A program made the translations under genes and the position numbers. Source: Inquilinus limosus DSM 16000 (lineage in GTDB: Bacteria; Pseudomonadota; Alphaproteobacteria; DSM-16000; Inquilinaceae). From it: DNA of 64,000 nucleotides. The notes below the pieces were generated by a model. The model made no database searches. It had not been told where the DNA came from and saw only the letters and a program-made list of their open reading frames with translations. This document shows positions 8,566-17,004 of this stretch, piece by piece. How positions within the stretch are numbered: position 1 is the stretch's first letter; every line of letters begins with the position of its first letter. The DNA is taken from assembly GCF_000423185.1 (NCBI RefSeq), contig NZ_KE383987.1:40911-104910 (forward strand), in the 5' to 3' direction.

Positions 8566-9693
8566 ATGCGCATCCAGGGCATCACCCCGATCGTGCTGCG
8601 CTATCCGGAGCCGAACGACCACGGCAACATCCGGCACACCGTGCTGCTGCGGCTGGAGGCCGAAGGCGGGCTGACCGGCTGGGGCGAATGCATCGCCATG
8701 TGGCCGGAGGCCTGCCGCGCCGTCGCCGCGCTGATCCAGGGCGGCTTGGCCGAGGTGGTCGCCGGCATGGATGTGCGCGAGCCCGAGACGGTTTGGCAGG
8801 CGCTGAAGCGACACACCTGGTGGTATGGCGAAGGCGGCCTCGCCACCATGGCGCTGGCCGGCATCGACATGGCGGTGTGGGACGCCTGCGGCAAGGCGGC
8901 CGGGCTGCCGCTGTGGCGTCTGTTCGGCGGCCGGACGCACGAGGCGCTGCCGGCGATCGCCAGCATGCATGTCAACCGTGCCACGATCGAGGAGGGCGCA
9001 GCCGAGGTGGCAGACCACATCGCCCGCGGCTTCCACGGCGCCAAGCTGGGCTTCGGCAAGCGCGGCCTGTCGCGGGTCGGCCAGGACCCGGACCACGATG
9101 TCGACTATGTCCGCGCGGTGCGCCAGGCCGCCGGCCCGGCCGCCCGGCTGATGGTCGATATCGGCAACGGCGTGCGCTGGGACGCCGCCACCGCCATCGC
9201 CACCATCCGCCGCTTCGAGGCCTTCGGCATCGACTGGGTGGAGGAGCCGCTGCATCCGGACGACCTCGACGGTCTGGCCCGGCTGCGCGCCGCCGTCGCG
9301 ACCCGGATCGCGACCGGGGAGCGGGAATGGACCGTCGCCGCCTATGCCCGGCTGATCCGCACGGGCCTGGTCGACGTGCTCGGCATCGACCCCGCCCGGG
9401 CCGAGGGCATCACCGGCTTCCGCAAGGTGGCGGCGCTGGCCGAGGCGGCGCGCATCGCCGTCAACGCCCATGCCTGGAGCACGGCGGTGACCAGCGCCGC
9501 CAGCCTGCACCTGTCGATCGCCAGCCCGGCGGCGCGGCTGTTCGAGCTGAAGCCGCTGGAGAACCCGATGCAGCACGAGCTGGTTGAGACGCCGATCTGG
9601 CACCAGGACGGGTTGGTGCGGCCGCCTGAAGGGCCCGGCCTGGGCGTCGAGCCGCGCCCCGCCTGTATCGAGAAATACCGGCTGCCGCTGTGA
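8566..9693 (+). CDS. mandelate racemase/muconate lactonizing enzyme-family protein (sugar-acid dehydratase-like)
   Basis: 375 residues from the ATG at 8566 (GGGAGGAG upstream). The N-terminal capping domain is followed by the enolase-superfamily barrel. Metal ligands are visible at Asp198 (LMVDIGNG), Glu226/Glu227 (VEEPL) and Glu252 (TGERE). The second-strand catalytic motif is Lys160-Leu-Gly rather than the classic KxK, and a His lies in NAHAWSTAV near residue 303 in place of the racemase His-Asp dyad. Most likely a sugar-acid dehydratase of unassigned specificity. First gene of the plus-strand arm. Confidence 0.88.
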   Translation: MRIQGITPIVLRYPEPNDHGNIRHTVLLRLEAEGGLTGWGECIAMWPEACRAVAALIQGGLAEVVAGMDVREPETVWQALKRHTWWYGEGGLATMALAGIDMAVWDACGKAAGLPLWRLFGGRTHEALPAIASMHVNRATIEEGAAEVADHIARGFHGAKLGFGKRGLSRVGQDPDHDVDYVRAVRQAAGPAARLMVDIGNGVRWDAATAIATIRRFEAFGIDWVEEPLHPDDLDGLARLRAAVATRIATGEREWTVAAYARLIRTGLVDVLGIDPARAEGITGFRKVAALAEAARIAVNAHAWSTAVTSAASLHLSIASPAARLFELKPLENPMQHELVETPIWHQDGLVRPPEGPGLGVEPRPACIEKYRLPL

Positions 9694-9707
9694 CGGAGGG
9701 GCCGGAC

Positions 9708-10463
9708 ATGACCGACGATCTGGGCCTGGCCGGCCGCATCGCCGTCGTCACCGGGGCGGCGAGCGGCATCGGCCGGGCGACGGCGCTGCTGCTGGCCCGG
9801 CTCGGCTGTATCGTCACCGCCGCCGACCGCGACGCTGCCGGGGCGGACGAGACCGCGCGGCAGGGCGCTGACGGCCGGATCGCGCCGGCGGTGTTCGATC
9901 TCGCCGAACCCGCTTCCTGCCGGGAGCTCATCGAAACCACCATCCAGGCCTATGGCCGGCTGGATATCCTGGTGAACGCGGCGGCGCTGATGATCCGGCA
10001 GCCGATCGACGAGGTCGGCGACGACGCCATCGATCGGCAGATGCGGGTTAACCTCGCCGGCCCCTTCCATCTCTGCCGCGCCGCCCATGCCGCGATGGCG
10101 CCGCAGGGACGCGGCCGGATCGTTCTCTTCGCCAGCCAGGGCGCCCATACCGGCGGCTATGTCGGCTCCGCCGTCTACGCCGCGACCAAGGCCGGGGTGA
10201 TCGCCCTGGCCAAGTCCTTCGCCCGCGCCTGGGCGCCGGACGGGCTCACGGTCAATGTCGTGTCCCCGGGCGCCGCCGACACGCCGATGCTGCGCGACGG
10301 CGTGGCCCCGGACGCGCTGGCCCGCTTCCTCGCGACCATCCCGCTCGGCCGCGCCGCGACGCCGGAGGAGGTGGCGCGCTGCGTCGCCTTCCTGGCCAGC
10401 GATTGGGCCGGCTACGTGACCGGCCACACGCTCGACGTCAATGGCGGCCAGCTGATGCGCTAG
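9708..10463 (+). CDS. short-chain dehydrogenase/reductase
   Basis: 251 residues from the ATG at 9708, which has GGAGG 8 nt upstream; a GTG at 9690 would overlap the previous gene. NAD-binding TGAASGIG at residues 15-22, NAA at about 90, and catalytic Ser (FASQGA) and YAATK further on. The C terminus GHTLDVNGGQLMR is classical. Context suggests either L-rhamnose 1-dehydrogenase or a 2-keto-3-deoxy-rhamnonate 4-dehydrogenase; sequence alone does not decide. Confidence 0.9.
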   Translation: MTDDLGLAGRIAVVTGAASGIGRATALLLARLGCIVTAADRDAAGADETARQGADGRIAPAVFDLAEPASCRELIETTIQAYGRLDILVNAAALMIRQPIDEVGDDAIDRQMRVNLAGPFHLCRAAHAAMAPQGRGRIVLFASQGAHTGGYVGSAVYAATKAGVIALAKSFARAWAPDGLTVNVVSPGAADTPMLRDGVAPDALARFLATIPLGRAATPEEVARCVAFLASDWAGYVTGHTLDVNGGQLMR

Positions 10464-10492
10464 CCGTTCCCACCACCCTCCGGACATCCGTC

Positions 10493-11683
10493 ATGACCGC
10501 ACCGCGCATCGTCGACATCCGCACCCATCTGATCGAAGGCACCGGGGACGGCGGCGACTATCACCGCCAGAAGGGCGGCCACTGGATCGTCGACACGCTG
10601 ATCGCCAACCCGATGTCGGGCTACGCACCCTACAAGGCGTCGCGCCTCAGCTGGGGCATCGACGTGCTCGGCTCGATCCTGGTCGAGATCGAGGACGACC
10701 GGGGCCGCATCGGCTTCGCCACCGGCTTCGGCGGCCCGCCGGCCTGCTGGCTGATCGAAAGGCATTTCCGCCGCTTCCTGATCGGCGCCGACCCGCGCGA
10801 CCTCAACCTGCTGTGGGACCAGATGTTCCGCGCCAGCATGTTCTACGGCCGCAAGGGGCTGCCGCTGGCCACCATCAGCGTGGTCGACCTGGCGCTGTGG
10901 GACCTGGTCGGCAAGATTCGGCAGGAGCCGGTCTACAAACTCATCGGCGGGCGGACCAAGCCGGATCTCGCCTTCTACTGCACCGGCCCGCTGCCGGCGG
11001 AAGCCAAACGCATGGGCTTCTGGGGCGGCAAGGTGCCGCTGCCGCACGGCCCTGCCGACGGCCGCGACGGGGTGCGGGCGAACCGGGAGTTCCTGGCCGG
11101 GCACCGCGTCGCCATCGGGCCGGACTTCCCGCTGATGGTCGACTGCTATATGGCGCTCGACGTGCCCTACACCATCGAGCTCGCCACCGCCTGCGCCGAT
11201 CTCGGCATCCATTGGTGGGAGGAAGTGCTGCACCCCGACGACGTCGAGGGCTACGGCCTGCTGAAGCGCGCTTTGCCGGCCGCGCGCTTCACCACCGGCG
11301 AGCACGAATATTCCCGCTACGGCTTCCGCCGGCTGATCGAGGGGCGGACCATCGATATCCTGCAGCCGGACGTGATGTGGGCCGGCGGCCTGACCGAGCT
11401 GCTGCGCATCACCGCGCACGCCGCCGCGTACGACATCGCCGTGGTGCCGCATGGCAGCGGGCCCTACAGCTACCACTATGTGATGTCGCAGCCGAACGCG
11501 CCGTTCTGCGAGTATGTGGCGAACAGCCCGGACGGGCGCAGTGTGCGCCCAGTGTTCGGCAGCCTGTTCCGGAACGAGCCGGTGCCGCAGGACGGCCGAC
11601 TGGACGTGTCGGATGCCCCCGGCTTCGGGCTGGAGCTCAACCCCGACGCCCCGCTGAGACGGTTCGATGCCTCCGGAGTCTGA
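10493..11683 (+). CDS. rhmD: L-rhamnonate dehydratase
   Basis: 396 residues, close to E. coli RhmD (about 401-405). Conserved family stretches include HWIVDTLIANPMS, MFYGRKGLPLATISVVDLAL and KVPLPHGPADG. Metal ligands Asp217, Glu243/244 and Glu270 and the catalytic histidines His30, His271 and His320 are all present. It removes water from L-rhamnonate to give 2-keto-3-deoxy-L-rhamnonate. Start at 10493 gives the family N terminus; the upstream SD is weak, so translation may depend partly on the SDR gene ending 29 bp before. With the mutarotase it is the main evidence for the pathway. Confidence 0.88.
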   Translation: MTAPRIVDIRTHLIEGTGDGGDYHRQKGGHWIVDTLIANPMSGYAPYKASRLSWGIDVLGSILVEIEDDRGRIGFATGFGGPPACWLIERHFRRFLIGADPRDLNLLWDQMFRASMFYGRKGLPLATISVVDLALWDLVGKIRQEPVYKLIGGRTKPDLAFYCTGPLPAEAKRMGFWGGKVPLPHGPADGRDGVRANREFLAGHRVAIGPDFPLMVDCYMALDVPYTIELATACADLGIHWWEEVLHPDDVEGYGLLKRALPAARFTTGEHEYSRYGFRRLIEGRTIDILQPDVMWAGGLTELLRITAHAAAYDIAVVPHGSGPYSYHYVMSQPNAPFCEYVANSPDGRSVRPVFGSLFRNEPVPQDGRLDVSDAPGFGLELNPDAPLRRFDASGV

Positions 11684-12127
11684 GCTGGGTCATACCGCCG
11701 GGAGTGACGACTTTCCCTCGCGGCTCCCTTGCGATCGAAGTCATGCAAAGGGTGCCGGACCAGCCTCGGCCGTCTCGGACGTGGCCCCGGAGCGGCGGCC
11801 TGTCCAGCTCAGCGCAGCGCCTCCGAAGCTGACGTCGACCGCGTAGAAGTACGCCCTCAACGACGAGGCATGGGCTATAGGCCGCCCTTCTGGCTCAGAC
11901 GTTACTCCGTTCCGGCCGGCACGGAATTTCTTCCGACTGCGCTCAACAATATGTCTGATAAACTGAACTGCGCCGTACACCCTCACGGCGTCGGCGACCC
12001 GGTCGCTATGATGAAGCCTCGCATGGCGGCCGGGCCGCATCGACGCATCGGTTGGCCCAGCCGGAAGACGTGAAGCGACGCGACCAGTCAGTCGGCATTG
12101 GTTCGACCGGACCATGCCACTGCCAAT
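11684..12127. other. 444-bp intergenic region, no gene recognised
   Basis: Lies between the 3' ends of rhmD (+) and the lactonase-like gene (-). Base composition is slightly more AT-rich than its surroundings (for example around 11950). Open frames of about 110-125 codons occur on both strands but none has a credible ribosome site or recognisable family. It may be decayed coding sequence. Confidence 0.5.
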
Positions 12128-13876
12128 TCAGAGGCTCTCCTGTTTGGACCGAATGGCCCACGCGACGCCAAACGGACCAACACGGAAATCCATGGACGGG
12201 TGGTCCACGAATCCCGCCTGCGTCAGCATCTCTGCCCTGCGCCACGCCCCCGGCGGCAGCGGCAGCGTGACCTCGTCGTTCCGGACGTGGGCGATGCAGA
12301 GTGCGTCGTGCTCCGGCATCTGGATCAGCAGACCGTATACGCGCGGGCGCCCGGCCCAGCGCAGAACCGAAACGGTCCGACCAGCACAGCGCACCAGGCG
12401 GGCCAGAAGATGCGCCGCAGGTGTCCAAATGCCGTCGTCTGCGATCAGCCCTTTGGGCCCGGCAGGCTCGAAGAAGGTCAGCGCCTCAACGTCTTGATCC
12501 AGAAAGCCTGCCGTGGTGCCGGCCAGCCAGGCAGCCGCGATGACCTGGCGTTGCCGCGGGTCCGGCGGCACCGCGCTGCGGCGGCCCTCCGGAGACGTGG
12601 CGTTCGGGTTGTAGCGCAGACCGAGCGTCATAGGCCCGATCTGGAAGCGCCGGACAGGCAGCTTGGCCCTGGCAGAGGCCAGAATGTCGCCGAGCGGCTC
12701 GGTCGTCTCCCCGATCGTGTCATCGTCCGAGCCGTGCACGGTGGGGTTGGAGGTCCAGGCCAGGTAGTCCGCCGCCGGCCAGTGGGCCATGCGGTTGAGC
12801 TCCGTGAAAAAGGCCCCCGTCCCCGCCCCGATGGCGACACCGGGCAGCACGGCCCGAGCCGCCGCGACGACGGCGTCGTCGGCCTCCCACAACGACACGC
12901 CGACCATCGGCCGGCGCGTCAGAACTAGGGAAAGCTCCTCCACCGCCGCGATCATGTCGAGTGCGGCAGCGCCTCTGATGTCGATGCGCAGCGGGTTCGG
13001 AACGGCCGATATCTTGGCACGCGTCTCTTCCAGCCAAGCCGGATCGGACAGGTCGATCTCGATCGCGGTGAAACCGAGGCCGAGCGCCTCGAGCGCACCG
13101 GCCTGAGCAGGGGTCATGGGTCCCGGCGGAAGGCTCGTTCCGAGAATGGGAAGAGGCGCCGTCTTCTGGACGGTCGGCTCGCCCGATTGGAGGTGAACCG
13201 CTGGAGCCGCCGCCTGCGCCAGGATCTCCAGCCGCACGACCTGCTCCACCACCGCGGACGGTTCGATCCGATACGGGTACGGGAGCGCCAGGGGCCGGCA
13301 GTAGGTCTTGTACGACGCGTCGGTCCAGTTGCGCTGGTCCTCGGTCTCGAACACCTCGCCCTCGAAGGTCAGGCGCAGCCGATGGCCGGCGCTGGTTTCA
13401 TAGTCCATGCCCGCGATGTCGAAGAACGGCTGATGCGGCGAGACCAGTTCGGGAAACCGCGCCTCCTCGATGCGGCCGTCCGGGTGGGTCACCGCGACCG
13501 GCCGGCCCCGCGCTGCCCCCAAGCTGTGCAGCACGACGAAGCCGGTCCGGTTGGTCTCGAAGCCGGAGGTCGACGTCACCCGGGCCCGTCCCTCGATCAT
13601 CCGGTCTGTCACTGTCCAGGTGACCGACCAGTTCAGGTCGCCCGCCGGATGGTCGAGGGTGCCGGAAGCCGTGGCGGTCGCCCGGCCGGGGTCACGCGTC
13701 ACCCTGGCCTTTGCGGGCAGGTGGGGCGTCCCCCAATTGGCATCGCGGACGACGAAGCCGATGCCCCGGAACAGCTCCTCCCCGTCGAGGACGATCTCGC
13801 GGGCGAAGGCGCCGTTGCGGTCGAGCCGAAGCGCGAGGGGACCCAGCGTGAGAGGTTCGGACGAAGTCGCGGTCAT
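12128..13876 (-). CDS. D-apionate lactonase (ApnL)-like protein
   Basis: 582 residues from the ATG at 13876 (MTATSSEPLTLGPL). The N-terminal beta domain has the family phrase GIGFVVRDANWGT, followed by a TIM-barrel-like middle (AGALEALGLGFTAIEIDLSD) and a C-terminal beta domain ending DFRVGPFGVAWAI. I recognise this arrangement as that of ApnL, which hydrolyses D-apionolactone in D-apiose degradation; N-terminal resemblance is strong, the rest moderate. No other apiose genes (RuBisCO-like protein, oxidoisomerase) are here, so the substrate may be another branched-sugar lactone. Divergent from the FCD regulator at 13962, across the operator at 13942-13960. Confidence 0.68.
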   Translation of the reverse strand: MTATSSEPLTLGPLALRLDRNGAFAREIVLDGEELFRGIGFVVRDANWGTPHLPAKARVTRDPGRATATASGTLDHPAGDLNWSVTWTVTDRMIEGRARVTSTSGFETNRTGFVVLHSLGAARGRPVAVTHPDGRIEEARFPELVSPHQPFFDIAGMDYETSAGHRLRLTFEGEVFETEDQRNWTDASYKTYCRPLALPYPYRIEPSAVVEQVVRLEILAQAAAPAVHLQSGEPTVQKTAPLPILGTSLPPGPMTPAQAGALEALGLGFTAIEIDLSDPAWLEETRAKISAVPNPLRIDIRGAAALDMIAAVEELSLVLTRRPMVGVSLWEADDAVVAAARAVLPGVAIGAGTGAFFTELNRMAHWPAADYLAWTSNPTVHGSDDDTIGETTEPLGDILASARAKLPVRRFQIGPMTLGLRYNPNATSPEGRRSAVPPDPRQRQVIAAAWLAGTTAGFLDQDVEALTFFEPAGPKGLIADDGIWTPAAHLLARLVRCAGRTVSVLRWAGRPRVYGLLIQMPEHDALCIAHVRNDEVTLPLPPGAWRRAEMLTQAGFVDHPSMDFRVGPFGVAWAIRSKQESL

Positions 13877-13941
13877 GACGGCCTCCCTGCATGGATTCCC
13901 TTTGACGAGGGGGGTTCGGTCCGAATAGCGTAACGTGACGC

Positions 13942-13960
13942 TGGTATAAAAGGTATACCA
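13942..13960. promoter_or_regulatory. perfect palindromic operator, FCD-GntR type
   Basis: TGGTATA-N5-TATACCA, a perfect 7-bp inverted repeat ending one base before the regulator's ATG. The right part also contains GGTATACC, itself palindromic and like UxuR/ExuR sites. It overlaps the only plausible ribosome site of the regulator (AAAGG, 13949-13953), so binding should repress the regulator gene and likely the divergent lactonase gene too. Confidence 0.75.
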
Positions 13961-13961
13961 A

Positions 13962-14669
13962 ATGGCCACGGTGGCGATCCGGCGCCGCAAGCTCTACGAG
14001 GATGTGGCAGAGCACCTGGAGCGGATGATCCGGGACGGCACCTACGCGCCGTCGGACCTCCTTCCTTCCGAGCGCGATCTGATGCGGCAGTTCGGGGTCG
14101 GCCGGCCGGCCATCCGCGAGGCGCTGTTCCATCTGCGGAAGATGGGGCTGGTGGAACTGCGTTCGGGCGAGCGCGCCCGGGTGACCCGGCCGACGCCGCA
14201 ATTCGTCATCGACGCCCTGTCCGGCACGACCCGGCACATGCTCGCCGCACCCGGCGGCGTGCAGCATTTCCAGAGCGCCCGCAGCTTCTTCGAGACCGGC
14301 CTCGCCCGCTATGCGGCGCTGCACGCCACCCCGGAGGATCTGTCGGATCTCGAGGCCGCGCTCGCCGCCAACCGGGAGGCGGTCGGCGACCTCAAGCGCT
14401 TCCAGGAGACCGATGTCGGCTTCCACTACGTCCTGGCGGTGACCCCGCGCAATCCGATCTTCATCGCCATCCACGAGGCGCTGGTGGAATGGCTGCTGGA
14501 GCAGCGCAAGACCACCCTGACGGCCGGCGGCTTCGAAATCGCCTACGAAGCGCACCGGCAGATCTTCGAGGCCGTGGCGGCCCGCGATCCCGATCGCGCC
14601 GAACAGGCCATGCGCGATCATCTCGACTACGTCGCCCGCCGCTACAACGAGATCGTCGGGGGGCAGTGA
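13962..14669 (+). CDS. FadR/GntR-family regulator with FCD domain
   Basis: 235 residues. Winged-helix segment LLPSERDLMRQFGVGRPAIR (about residues 28-47), then the FCD all-helical ligand domain with ETDVGFHYVL and YEAHRQIFEA, whose histidines are expected metal ligands. Its start directly abuts the perfect palindrome at 13942-13960, a sign of autoregulation. The stop overlaps the next ATG by one base. Likely a repressor of the lactonase gene and the downstream transport operon, relieved by a sugar acid. Confidence 0.93.
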   Translation: MATVAIRRRKLYEDVAEHLERMIRDGTYAPSDLLPSERDLMRQFGVGRPAIREALFHLRKMGLVELRSGERARVTRPTPQFVIDALSGTTRHMLAAPGGVQHFQSARSFFETGLARYAALHATPEDLSDLEAALAANREAVGDLKRFQETDVGFHYVLAVTPRNPIFIAIHEALVEWLLEQRKTTLTAGGFEIAYEAHRQIFEAVAARDPDRAEQAMRDHLDYVARRYNEIVGGQ

Positions 14670-14974
14670 TGGGAGGCTACGTCGTCCTGGTCGAGTTCCG
14701 GTTGAAGAGCGGGTCGCGCGGCGACTTCCGGTTGCTGGTGGACGAGAACGCCCGGATGTCCATTCGCGTGGAAACCGGGTGCCGCCGCTTCGACGTGATC
14801 GAGCCTGCGGACGGTCCCGACACTGTCCTGCTCTATGAGATCTACGACAACCGCGCCGCCTTCGACGCGCATGTGGCGTCCCGGCACTACGCGAAGTTCG
14901 ACACTGAAAGTGCGGGCTATGTCGTCGGCAAATCGGTGACGGTGGGCCAACTCGTCTGTGAGGGGTCGGCCTAG
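14669..14974 (+). CDS. antibiotic biosynthesis monooxygenase (ABM)-domain protein
   Basis: 101 residues, the usual size of the dimeric alpha-beta ABM fold. Typical features are the first strand YVVLVEFRLKSG, the segment ENARMSIRVETGCRRFDVIE and YEIYDNRAAFDAHVAS with a histidine. Family members include quinol monooxygenases (YgiN), haem-degrading enzymes and epimerase-like proteins such as LsrG. In sugar-acid clusters it may help isomerise an unstable keto intermediate. ATG overlaps the regulator's stop by one base. Confidence 0.88.
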   Translation: MGGYVVLVEFRLKSGSRGDFRLLVDENARMSIRVETGCRRFDVIEPADGPDTVLLYEIYDNRAAFDAHVASRHYAKFDTESAGYVVGKSVTVGQLVCEGSA

Positions 14975-15033
14975 GAGTTTCGAACACGCAGCCCAGGACC
15001 AAAGGACCGGGCGGAGCAATGGGAGGAACCGGA

Positions 15034-15822
15034 GTGGCGTACGAAGACCTGAAGACCATGGCCGGCACCAAGGCGCCGAAGTTCGGGCACTTCATCGTCG
15101 AATTCGCCACACCGGGCATCGGGCACATCCTGAAATCGGCAGGCTGCGATTTCGTGCTGTTCGACCTCGAGCACTCCGGCTTCCATTTCGAGACGGTGAA
15201 GAGCGCGCTGCGCTATTTCGAGGCCGCGCAGCTGCCCGCGATCGTGCGGGTGCCGTCGCGCGAGTACCATCACATCGCCCGGGCGATGGATATGGGCGCC
15301 GAAGGGCTGATGCTGCCGATGGTCGGGTCCGCCGTCGAGGCGCGCGAAATCGTGCGCTCGATGAAATACCATCCGGCCGGTGGACGGGGCGTGGCCCTCC
15401 AGGTCGCCCATGACCGGTATAGGCCGGGCAGCGTGGCGGACAAGCTTTCCGCCGCCAACCGGCGCTCGACGCTGTTCTGCCAGATCGAGACGGCCGACGG
15501 CGTGAGGAATGTCGACGAGATCGCGTCCACCGAAGGCGTCGACGCTTTGTGGGTGGGGCATTTCGATTTGTCCGTGTCTCTCGGCATCCCAGGCCAGTTC
15601 GACCATCCCGACTTCCGGCGCGCCATCGACCGCACGATCGAGGCCTGCGAGAAGCACAAGAAGGCGTTGGGGCGCCTGGTGCCGACGGTCGCCCAGGGCA
15701 TCGAACTCAACGCCGCCGGCTTCGATTTCATCTGCTATTCCGGCGACGTGTGGGTGCTGCACGACGCCTTGGCCGACGCCATGGCGCGCCTCCGCGAAGG
15801 CGCAAAGGCCGTGAGGAGCTGA
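15034..15822 (+). CDS. HpcH/HpaI-family aldolase
   Basis: 262 residues if started at GTG 15034, favoured because GGGAGGA lies 7 nt upstream; ATG 15019 overlaps that SD. Class II metal-dependent aldolase: catalytic His in FDLEHSGFHF, arginine in VRVPSRE, metal ligands Glu in FCQIETADGV and Asp in WVGHFDLSVSLG. Relatives cleave 4-hydroxy-2-oxo acids such as 2-keto-3-deoxy-L-rhamnonate or 4-hydroxy-2-oxoheptanedioate into pyruvate and an aldehyde. Likely the carbon-cleaving step of this cluster. Confidence 0.9.
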   Translation: MAYEDLKTMAGTKAPKFGHFIVEFATPGIGHILKSAGCDFVLFDLEHSGFHFETVKSALRYFEAAQLPAIVRVPSREYHHIARAMDMGAEGLMLPMVGSAVEAREIVRSMKYHPAGGRGVALQVAHDRYRPGSVADKLSAANRRSTLFCQIETADGVRNVDEIASTEGVDALWVGHFDLSVSLGIPGQFDHPDFRRAIDRTIEACEKHKKALGRLVPTVAQGIELNAAGFDFICYSGDVWVLHDALADAMARLREGAKAVRS

Positions 15823-15826
15823 GGCC

Positions 15827-16882
15827 ATGACCACGCCGTTCCGCATCGCCCTGTCGGGCGATTTCCGGAAGGCCGACGGGTCGCCGACCTATCCGGATTT
15901 CGATCTCTCGCCCCTGCGCTCGGCCCCGGGGGTCGAGGTGACGTTCCTCGAGCCGGCCGATCCGCTGCGCGCCGACCAGCTCGAGGATGTCGACGCGCTG
16001 ATCCTGCTGGCCCATCGCTTCACGGCGGACAGCGTGCCGCGGAGCGGCCGACTGGCCGTCGTCGCCCGCTTCGGCGTCGGCTACGACACCGTGGATGTGG
16101 ATGCGTGCACCAAGGCCGGGACCGCCCTGGTGATCACGCCGGACGGGGTGCGCCGCCCGGTGGCGGTGTCGATCATCACGCTCATGCTGGCGCTCACCGG
16201 CAAGCTGCTGATCAAGGACCGGCTGACGCGGCAGGGCGCGGCTGGCTTCGCCAAACGGTCCGAGCACATGGGCATGGGCCTCGTCGGCCGGACCCTCGGT
16301 TCGATCGGCATCGGCAATATCGGCGCCGAGATGTTCCGGATGGCGAAGCCGTTCGAGATGAGATTCATCGCCCATGACCCCGCCGCCGACCGAGCGGTGG
16401 CGGAGGAGCTGGGGGTCGAGCTCGTCGGGCTGGAGGATGTGTTCCGCCGCGCCGACGTGGTCTCGGTCAGCTGTCCGCTCACGCCGGAGACCCGCCATCT
16501 CGTCAACGCCGACCGGCTCGCCCTGATGAAGCCGACGGCCTATCTGATCAACACCGCGCGCGGTCCGATCGTGGATCAGGCGGCGCTCACCCGGGTGCTT
16601 CAGGACCGGCGGATCGCCGGGGCCGGGCTCGACGTCCTGGAGCGGGAACCGCCGGATGCCGACGACCCGATCCTCAAGCTCGACAACGTCATCCTGACGC
16701 CGCATGCCCTGTGCTGGACCGATCAATGCTTCGCCGGCAACGGGGCAGCGGATGTCCGGGCGGTGCTGGAGGTGCAGCAGGGGCGCGTGCCCCGCGGTGT
16801 CGTGAACCGGGCGGTGCTCGACACGCAGCTCTGGCGGCAGAGGCTGGAGGATCTGGGGCGGCGCTTCGGCGCCGGACCGTGA
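15827..16882 (+). CDS. D-isomer-specific 2-hydroxyacid dehydrogenase
   Basis: 351 residues. NAD motif GSIGIGNIGAEMF, catalytic Arg in NTARGPIVD, Glu in LDVLEREPP and His in VILTPHALCWT. SD GAGG before the ATG, 4 bp after the aldolase stop. The family reduces or oxidises 2-keto/2-hydroxy acids with NAD(P)H, for example glyoxylate or hydroxypyruvate. It may process the aldehyde/keto product of the aldolase, or oxidise the incoming hydroxy acid. Confidence 0.92.
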   Translation: MTTPFRIALSGDFRKADGSPTYPDFDLSPLRSAPGVEVTFLEPADPLRADQLEDVDALILLAHRFTADSVPRSGRLAVVARFGVGYDTVDVDACTKAGTALVITPDGVRRPVAVSIITLMLALTGKLLIKDRLTRQGAAGFAKRSEHMGMGLVGRTLGSIGIGNIGAEMFRMAKPFEMRFIAHDPAADRAVAEELGVELVGLEDVFRRADVVSVSCPLTPETRHLVNADRLALMKPTAYLINTARGPIVDQAALTRVLQDRRIAGAGLDVLEREPPDADDPILKLDNVILTPHALCWTDQCFAGNGAADVRAVLEVQQGRVPRGVVNRAVLDTQLWRQRLEDLGRRFGAGP

Positions 16883-17004
16883 GAGCGGTACCCCTTCCGA
16901 TCGAGGGCGGTCGCCTGAACGCGGCGCTCGCGGACGGAAGAGAAGAGTGAAGATGGAGTGCAGCCGGCGCTGACGACCGGCAGTTCCAGGGAGGACAGGC
17001 GACC

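Noticed and set aside
11684..12127. Possible transposase remnant in the intergenic region
   Set aside because: No stretch could be matched to a transposase family, and no flanking inverted or target repeats were seen.
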